64,000 nt of DNA. It comes from Paracoccus sp. Z118 (GTDB lineage Bacteria; Pseudomonadota; Alphaproteobacteria; Rhodobacterales; Rhodobacteraceae). Positions 60,401 through 64,000 of the stretch are shown here, piece by piece. Under the pieces are notes generated by a model, which was not told the origin of the DNA, did not search any database, and saw only the letters and a program-made list of their open reading frames with translations. The first letter of the stretch is position 1; each line of letters starts with the position of its first letter. The position numbers and the translations under genes were made by a program. The stretch is taken from contig NZ_JAHQZU010000009.1 in assembly GCF_019061185.1 (NCBI RefSeq), forward strand, positions 62,001 through 126,000, written 5' to 3'.

Positions 60401-60831
60401 AACAGAAGGGTGCCTTCGTCGGCGAATACCTGCGCAAGCGCCGCGAATGGCAGCGCGAGCTGCGGCGGCGGGCGAACGCCCCGTCGCAGGTCGGCAACCA
60501 GAGCTTCCACAACGACGCGATCCATGCGGCCTTCCTCGCCTCGCTGCCGGGGTTCGATCTGCGGCAATGGGACGGGCCGGTGACGCTGTATCGCCCGCGG
60601 CTCGACCGGCGCTGGAAGGTGTCGGGCGGGCAATGGGTCAGCACGGCGCGGGAATATGTGTTCGAGGACAACCAGTGGTCGCCGTGGCTGCCGCAGTTGC
60701 AGGTGTCGGAAGTGCCGGGAGATCACGACTCGATGGTGCTGGAGCCGTCGGTCCGCATCCTCGCCGCGCGGATCGCGCAGCAGCTTGCGGCGGTGGATGC
60801 GGATGCCGAGCCGCTGAGGGGGGCCGCCTGA
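54424..60831 (+). CDS. Type I polyketide synthase, KS-AT-KR-DH-ACP-TE
   Basis: A 2135-aa single-module PKS. The ketosynthase (about 15-440) has its triad: Cys190 (TACSTS), His326 (ECHGTGT) and His366 (NIGHLD). The acyltransferase (about 540-830) has Ser639 (GHSMGE) and His738 in IAAHSRM, not the usual malonyl or methylmalonyl motif. A KR structural region and a ketoreductase follow (TGGLGGIG near 1168, Tyr1328). The dehydratase comes after it (His1410, Asp1579), reversed from the usual order. ACP Ser1789 (GGHSLLA) and thioesterase Ser1942 (GFSGGG) with His2101 end it. The GTG has no good ribosome site. A released beta-hydroxy or enoyl product is likely. Confidence 0.9.
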   Translation: MTSVDSLSDHPELHNSVGDICIVGMALQVPGALNPADFWDNLRGGVESISRPSPEQLRERGESAARMADPRYVPAAAMLEGFDGFDAEFFGLSPKDAAIMDPQHRKFLECCWQAIEDAGHTPESLGATGVFGGCGMGSYFYFNVMSNRDLVDGTGAFLLRHTGNDKDFLSTRVSHVFDLRGPSVNVQTACSTSLVAVHQACQSLLNGECDAALAGGVTIELPHGRGYVYHPNEILSPDGHCHAFDHRAQGTVFGSGAAVVLLRRLEDAVRDRDHIWAVIKGTAVNNDGADKAGYLAPSVGGQAQAIVEAHHAAGIGGDGIDYVECHGTGTALGDPIEVAALTDAFARTARGEAQARIGSVKTNIGHLDTAAGGVSLIKVALSLHHGEMPPSLGYEAPNPVIDFENSPFAVNDRLTPFPARSRPRRAGVNSLGVGGTNAHAVIEAAPPAPESGDSDWPFQLLVLSGRSRAALDGNGGALAAWLRANPDANLADVAWTLKEGRRHFDKRRVLVARDAAEAAELLESADSRRVLNHDAVPGGPSVAFLFPGGGAQYAGMARDLYATEPEFRDWMDKGLEILAGLTGDDPRELWLPEPGEEAAADAALTRPSAQLPLLFITEYALARLFMSWGVQPSALGGHSMGENTAACLAGVFSFEDAIRLVLLRGQLFDRVPAGGMLSVSLPAAEAMAEAGDGLDLAAINGPSLSVVSGPKDRLDALQASLTGRGIECQRIAIDIAAHSRMLEPILDEWRGFLRSIRLSPPSIPVVSNRTGTWLTAEQATDPEYWLAHLRGTVDFAACAATLKDDPTRVIVEMGPGRAMSALSQANGIAANRVVSALRHRDHAIADDEWFVTALGRLWATGVPVDWAPLWGEAARNRLPLPTYAFQQRCYFIEPAAPRVEDVAEPPMRREDLADWGWRPAWRQSAPDVEIGPDGRPVAPQRASWLVFLDDSGLGDAVVARLRALDQDVIEVVAGDGYAELGADRFQISPELGRRDVDMLVAALMLQNRLPDRVAHLWLADPQRVARAGSSLFHRHLEQGFYSLLYLLQALADAGAEQAMRLVTVTTGALGVADEAVPFPENALALGPVGVGPREMEWLSARLVDVELPAGLRTGIEDRADRLVEDLLAGEGPRVAAWRGGRRFARSWVPAPLEGGAAGDVPEGAVVLITGGLGGIGLTLGADLARRRGARLALLARSPLPPEAEWEGLIAAAPASARSARLKAVKALREAGAEVVTVAGDVADRESLAAAVAEVERRLGPVQVLLHAAGQVDDGPLLTKTERSVEEVFAAKLHGTRALLDVFAARPLGLTVLFSSTSAAIAPAGQVDYVAANEYLNAVAAAQPAAFGRTVAVDWGIWADTGMAAAALAGSGEGARSEVAGAPLLRSRCEAAGAASFDGALSTDDWVIDEHRLRGGGALLPGTGVLEIAAQAVAAGGGRMPYALEDVTFLSPFSVAGGQSRGLRATLTPEAGGRRFDILAATGEDGVRLRTATGRITGADAGAQARLDPAALAARMPREVADRGHPIRSAQEEVLDFGPRWRVLRSYRFGDGEGLARLVLPDAARGDLDDGWLLHPALMDIATGWAMELIDGWSPQTVWVPVSYGRVTVRAPLPAEVVSWVRNADRNRADDGFARFDITIAAPDGEVLVEAEGLTLRRLEHGFEAAGAGQLVRDPALEAESDPGRRRLARALSQGIPRAQGPEALRRALASGRLVVGVSSMDLGALIAEADAAASARTAEGAAFERPDLDTEMVEPRNDLERAIAGYWRELLGVQAVGVEDSFFDLGGHSLLAVRLFAMIRRNYGADLPISTLFEAPTIARLAERIVAETGIDPAAGGNEAPSGPRLVSAAPTSRFTHLVPMNAGPPGGGLPFFIVAGMFGNVLNLRSLAQRLSADRPVYGLQARGLYGQDAPHDSFAEAAASCIAEMRQVQPQGPWLVGGFSGGGLTALEIALQLEAAGEQVGQLVLLDTPLPMRPALGRRDRLLIRLGEMREQKGAFVGEYLRKRREWQRELRRRANAPSQVGNQSFHNDAIHAAFLASLPGFDLRQWDGPVTLYRPRLDRRWKVSGGQWVSTAREYVFEDNQWSPWLPQLQVSEVPGDHDSMVLEPSVRILAARIAQQLAAVDADAEPLRGAA

Positions 60832-60832
60832 G

Positions 60833-61774
60833 ATGGCCGGAACGGTTCACACCATCATCCTGAACTGGCGCACGGCCGACATGACGATGCGCTCGCTGGA
60901 CCACGCCCTTGCCGCGATGGCGGGCGTGGACGGCATGATAACCGTCGTGGACAACGACTCGGGCGACGGCAGTTTCGAGCGGTTGAGCGAATACGCGGCG
61001 CCGCTGGACCGCGTGAAGGTCGCCCAGTCGGGCCGCAATGGCGGCTTCGGCGCGGGCAACAACTTCGCCATGTTCGACGCGCTGCCGGACGGGCGGGTGC
61101 CGGATTACGTCTATCTGCTCAACTCCGACGCCTTCCCCGAGCCGGATGCGATCAGACTGCTGCGCGATCATCTCGACACCAACGCCAAGGTCGGGCTGGC
61201 AGGCAGCCGGATCGTCGGCACCGACGGGGTGCTGCACGAAACCGCGTTCCGCTTTCCATCGGTCGCAAGCGAGTTCGAGGGGGCGAGCAAGACCGGGCCG
61301 GTCAGCAAGCTGTTGCGGCGCTGGATCGTCGCGGGCCCGACGCCGGATGTCGCGGGGCCGGTGGACTGGACCTGCGGCGCCAGCCTGATGATGCGCCGCG
61401 CGATGCTGGACCGGATCGGCGGCTTCGACGAGACGTTCTTTCTGTATTTCGAGGAAACGGACCTCTGCCGCCGCGCCGCGAAAGCGGGCTGGCCCACCCA
61501 TTACGTCCCGGCAAGCGTGGTGGCGCATGTCGCCTCGGGCAGCACCGGCCTCAAGGACATGGCCCGGCCGCCCGATTACTGGTTCGACTCGCGCCAGCAT
61601 TACCTCCGCAAGAGCCTTGGCCCGGTCTGGGCCACCGCCGCCAATCTCGCCCATATCGCGGGCGCGGCGCTGTTCCGTCTGCGCTGCCGGATCGAGCGGC
61701 GGCAGGACGGCCCCGCAACCGGCCACATGCGTGCCATCGCCCGGCACGGCTTCGCCCGCCCCCGCAAGAGGTAG
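60833..61774 (+). CDS. Family 2 glycosyltransferase in the PKS/NRPS cluster
   Basis: A 313-aa GT2 enzyme similar to rhamnosyl-type transferases. It has HTIILNWRTAD, the nucleotide-binding VDNDSGDGS near residue 39, NGGFGAGNN, the DxD-equivalent NSDAFPEP near residue 97 and the acceptor/catalytic region GGFDETFFLYFEETDLCRR near residue 200. It starts two bases after the PKS stop and ends seven bases before the NRPS start, so it is very likely part of their transcript. It may glycosylate the polyketide/peptide product; the sugar is unknown. Confidence 0.85.
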   Translation: MAGTVHTIILNWRTADMTMRSLDHALAAMAGVDGMITVVDNDSGDGSFERLSEYAAPLDRVKVAQSGRNGGFGAGNNFAMFDALPDGRVPDYVYLLNSDAFPEPDAIRLLRDHLDTNAKVGLAGSRIVGTDGVLHETAFRFPSVASEFEGASKTGPVSKLLRRWIVAGPTPDVAGPVDWTCGASLMMRRAMLDRIGGFDETFFLYFEETDLCRRAAKAGWPTHYVPASVVAHVASGSTGLKDMARPPDYWFDSRQHYLRKSLGPVWATAANLAHIAGAALFRLRCRIERRQDGPATGHMRAIARHGFARPRKR

Positions 61775-61781
61775 CCTTCCC

Positions 61782-64000
61782 ATGTCCCTCGACCTGCTGT
61801 TGATCGGCAACGAATCCCTGACCCGCGAATGCGGCGCGCTGGCGCTCGCCCGCGGCCACCGCATCGCCGCCGTCGTGACCCGACATCCCGGCACCGCCGC
61901 CTGGGCGCGCGAGGCGGGGATACCCCTCCACGCCCCTTCCGCGCTGCGGAATGGCGGGCTGTCCGGGGCGGCGGTGGACTGGGTGCTCAGCATCGCCAAC
62001 CTGAATGTGGTGCCGGATGCGGTGCTGGCGCTGGCCCGCAAGGGCGCGGTGAACTTCCACGATGGCCCGCTGCCGCGCTATGCAGGGCTGAACGCCCCCG
62101 CCTGGGCGCGGATGGCGGGCGAGACCACGCACGGCATCAGCTGGCACCGGATCGAGGGGGGCATCGACGAGGGCCGGGTGCTGGCGCGGCGCGACTTCGC
62201 CATCGACCCCGAGGACACCGCCCTGACCCTGAACGCCAAGGCGTGGGAGGCGGGGCTGGACAGTTTCGGTGAACTGCTGGAGCTGCTGGAAGCGGGCGCG
62301 CCGGGCACCGCGCAGGATCTGTCGCAGCGAACCCTGTTCGAGCGGGCAAAGCGCCCGCAGGCGGCGGGACGGCTGGACTTCACCCGTCCGGCGGATGAGC
62401 TGATCGCGCTGGTGCGCGGGCTGGATCACGGCCTTTATGCCAACCCGCTGCTGACGTCCAAGATCGCGCTGGACGGGCGCGTCATGGCCGTCGGGGCGAT
62501 CGAGGCGGCGGAGGGGCAGGGCGCCCCCGGCACGATCCTCGCCCGCGACGGCGACGGGGTGATCGTCGCCTGCGGGGGCGGCGCGGTCCGGCTGGATGCG
62601 CTGTCGCCCGCGGACGGGCGCGAGGGCGCGCCGTCGCTCTCGCCCGGCCGGCACCTGCCGCCGCTGACGGAAGACGAGGCGCAGGCGCTCAATGCTGCTG
62701 TAGCGGAGGCCGCGCCGCGCGAGGGGTTCTGGCGCCAGCGCCTGATCGCCATGACCCCTGCGGTGCTGGAACTACTGCCTTCCGATGGCCCGGCCCACGC
62801 GCAGGAAACCCATGTGGCGCTGCCCCGGCCGGTGTCGCCCGACGCGGCGGTGGCGCTGTTCGCCGCCGCTTTGGGCCGCGCCGCCGATCTTCAGGCGCAT
62901 GACCTCGCCTTGGCGGTCCCGGTTCCGGCGGAGGCTGCGGGCTATGTGGCCGACTGGGTGCCGCTGCACGCCGATCTGGAGGATGCCGGGCTGACGCTGG
63001 ACGGCCTGTCCGCGCAGATCGCGGCGGCGCGGGCTGATCTGGACGGGGCGGGATGGCTCGCCGACCTGCCGCTGCGGGCGCCGGAGCTTGCGGGGATGCA
63101 GCGCCCGCTCGCGTCCGTCGCAAGTCACGACGCGGCCGAGGGACCGCGCGGGCTGACGCTGCGCCTGCCCGAGGGCGCCACGGACCGGCTGACGCTGGCC
63201 TTCGACGCGGCTCGCCTGCCGGCGCGCACGGTCGCCGGGATCGCCCGGCTGATGGCGCGGCTGTCGGCGGCGCCCTCGGATGCGCCGCTGCGGGCCGCCG
63301 AGCTTGTGACCGACGAGGACCGCGCCCGCATCCTCGGCCCGTGGAACGACACGGCGCGGCCATTCGACGACATCACCATGCACGCGGCCTTCGCGGCGCA
63401 GGCGGCGAAGACGCCGGACGCGACGGCCCTGATCTTCGAGGATCGGCGGCTCAGCTACGCCGAACTCGACGCCCGCGCCAACCGGATCGCCCATGCGCTG
63501 ATGGCGCTGGGCGTCGGGCCGGATCGGCCGGTGGGCCTTTTTGCGCAGCGCGGGCCGGACATGGTCGCCGGGGCGCTCGGCATCCTCAAGGCGGGAGGGG
63601 CCTATGTGCCGCTGGACCCGGCCTATCCGGCGGACCGGATCGCGCATTACATCTCGGATTCCGGGGCGGCGGTGATCCTGTCCGATGCGGCGCTGGCGGA
63701 TGCGCTTCCCGCCCAAGCCGGGCGGGTGCTGACGTTGGACGATCCGTCGATCGCGGCACAGCCCGCAACCGCCCCGCAGGACTGGGCGAGCGGCGAGGAT
63801 CTCGCCTATCTCATCTACACCTCCGGCTCTACCGGGACCCCCAAGGGGGTGATGATCGAACACCGCAACGTCGCCAACTTCTTCGCGGGCATGGACGAGC
63901 GCATCCCCCATGCCCAAGGCGATGTCTGGCTGGCGGTCACAAGCCTGTCCTTCGACATCTCGGTGCTGGAAATCTTCTGGACCCTCTCGCGCGGCCTGAC
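61782..64000 (+). CDS. NRPS with N-terminal formyltransferase and truncated condensation domain, 3' end outside window
   Basis: The frame is open from ATG 61782 to the window end, at least 739 codons. Residues about 1-180 form a formyltransferase fold with the catalytic Asn91, His93 (NFHDGPLPRYAG) and Asp129 (GGIDEG), followed by an Fmt-type C-terminal domain (about 200-300). Residues about 316-515 begin FWRQRL and resemble only the C-terminal half of a condensation domain; the HHxxxDG motif is missing. An adenylation domain follows (from about 520; SYAELDARAN, YLIYTSGSTGTPKGV near 675). Formylation of an amino-acid or hydroxylated starter before loading is the likely role. Carrier and later domains are not visible. 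Confidence 0.87.
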   Translation, partial: MSLDLLLIGNESLTRECGALALARGHRIAAVVTRHPGTAAWAREAGIPLHAPSALRNGGLSGAAVDWVLSIANLNVVPDAVLALARKGAVNFHDGPLPRYAGLNAPAWARMAGETTHGISWHRIEGGIDEGRVLARRDFAIDPEDTALTLNAKAWEAGLDSFGELLELLEAGAPGTAQDLSQRTLFERAKRPQAAGRLDFTRPADELIALVRGLDHGLYANPLLTSKIALDGRVMAVGAIEAAEGQGAPGTILARDGDGVIVACGGGAVRLDALSPADGREGAPSLSPGRHLPPLTEDEAQALNAAVAEAAPREGFWRQRLIAMTPAVLELLPSDGPAHAQETHVALPRPVSPDAAVALFAAALGRAADLQAHDLALAVPVPAEAAGYVADWVPLHADLEDAGLTLDGLSAQIAAARADLDGAGWLADLPLRAPELAGMQRPLASVASHDAAEGPRGLTLRLPEGATDRLTLAFDAARLPARTVAGIARLMARLSAAPSDAPLRAAELVTDEDRARILGPWNDTARPFDDITMHAAFAAQAAKTPDATALIFEDRRLSYAELDARANRIAHALMALGVGPDRPVGLFAQRGPDMVAGALGILKAGGAYVPLDPAYPADRIAHYISDSGAAVILSDAALADALPAQAGRVLTLDDPSIAAQPATAPQDWASGEDLAYLIYTSGSTGTPKGVMIEHRNVANFFAGMDERIPHAQGDVWLAVTSLSFDISVLEIFWTLSRGL

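Noticed and set aside
56890-60726. A 1278-codon minus-strand open frame opposite the PKS
   Set aside because: No domain or signal; the plus-strand PKS has all catalytic residues in one frame.

Overview
The window is high-GC DNA with dense, overlapping operons and looks like the chromosome of a Rhodobacteraceae alphaproteobacterium, most likely Paracoccus or a close relative. The main support is the petABC operon. Its Rieske protein starts with GTG and runs 190 aa, as in P. denitrificans. Its cytochrome c1 carries a long acidic Ala/Pro/Glu-rich segment before the haem, which is a Paracoccus trait. A pseudoazurin next to a dihaem cytochrome c peroxidase with an FNR-type box, and an alphaproteobacterial sigma-32 promoter in front of dnaK, point the same way. 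Genus assignment is inference. No rRNA, tRNA, CRISPR array, insertion sequence or prophage was seen.

Layout. 1-5.3 kb: a moxR-DUF58-batABCD-like operon (moxR cut by the window edge), closed by a strong hairpin. 5.5-10 kb: an unknown membrane protein, then petABC (cytochrome bc1). 10-15.6 kb: a PfkB sugar kinase, an S49 peptidase, a 37-aa membrane peptide, an SDR enzyme, an AT-richer gap with a perfect DnaA box, uvrC and convergent radC. 15.7-19.6 kb: dnaK-dnaJ with a terminator between them, and a divergent alkB. 19.6-30.9 kb: a surface-polysaccharide region (ABC-2 permease, cysQ, kdsB, galU, galE, four glycosyltransferases, a sulfotransferase). 30.9-35.4 kb: EamA transporter, queG, GST, mtgA, DUF1269 and KTSC proteins. 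35.4-42.7 kb: gltD-hyp-GFA-gltB. 42.9-46.4 kb: compact GH1-like protein, alpha/beta hydrolase, thiolase and a small protein resembling the RNA polymerase alpha C-terminal domain. 46.7-51.1 kb: RND efflux adaptor and pump. 51.2-53.3 kb: pseudoazurin and cytochrome c peroxidase.

53.5-64 kb is the most unusual part: the left end of a hybrid natural-product cluster that runs off the window. A GT26 glycosyltransferase is divergent from a 2135-aa PKS (KS-AT-KR-DH-ACP-TE). The PKS is followed closely by a GT2 glycosyltransferase and an NRPS that starts with a formyltransferase domain, then a condensation-domain remnant without the HHxxxDG motif, then an adenylation domain cut by the window end. Short spacing suggests co-transcription of the last three genes; a glycosylated, possibly N-formylated polyketide/peptide product is an inference.

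Functional links. Cytochrome bc1, pseudoazurin and the peroxidase belong to one periplasmic electron-transfer network. CysQ removes the PAP that a sulfotransferase would produce, so the polysaccharide region may make a sulfated or otherwise decorated surface glycan.
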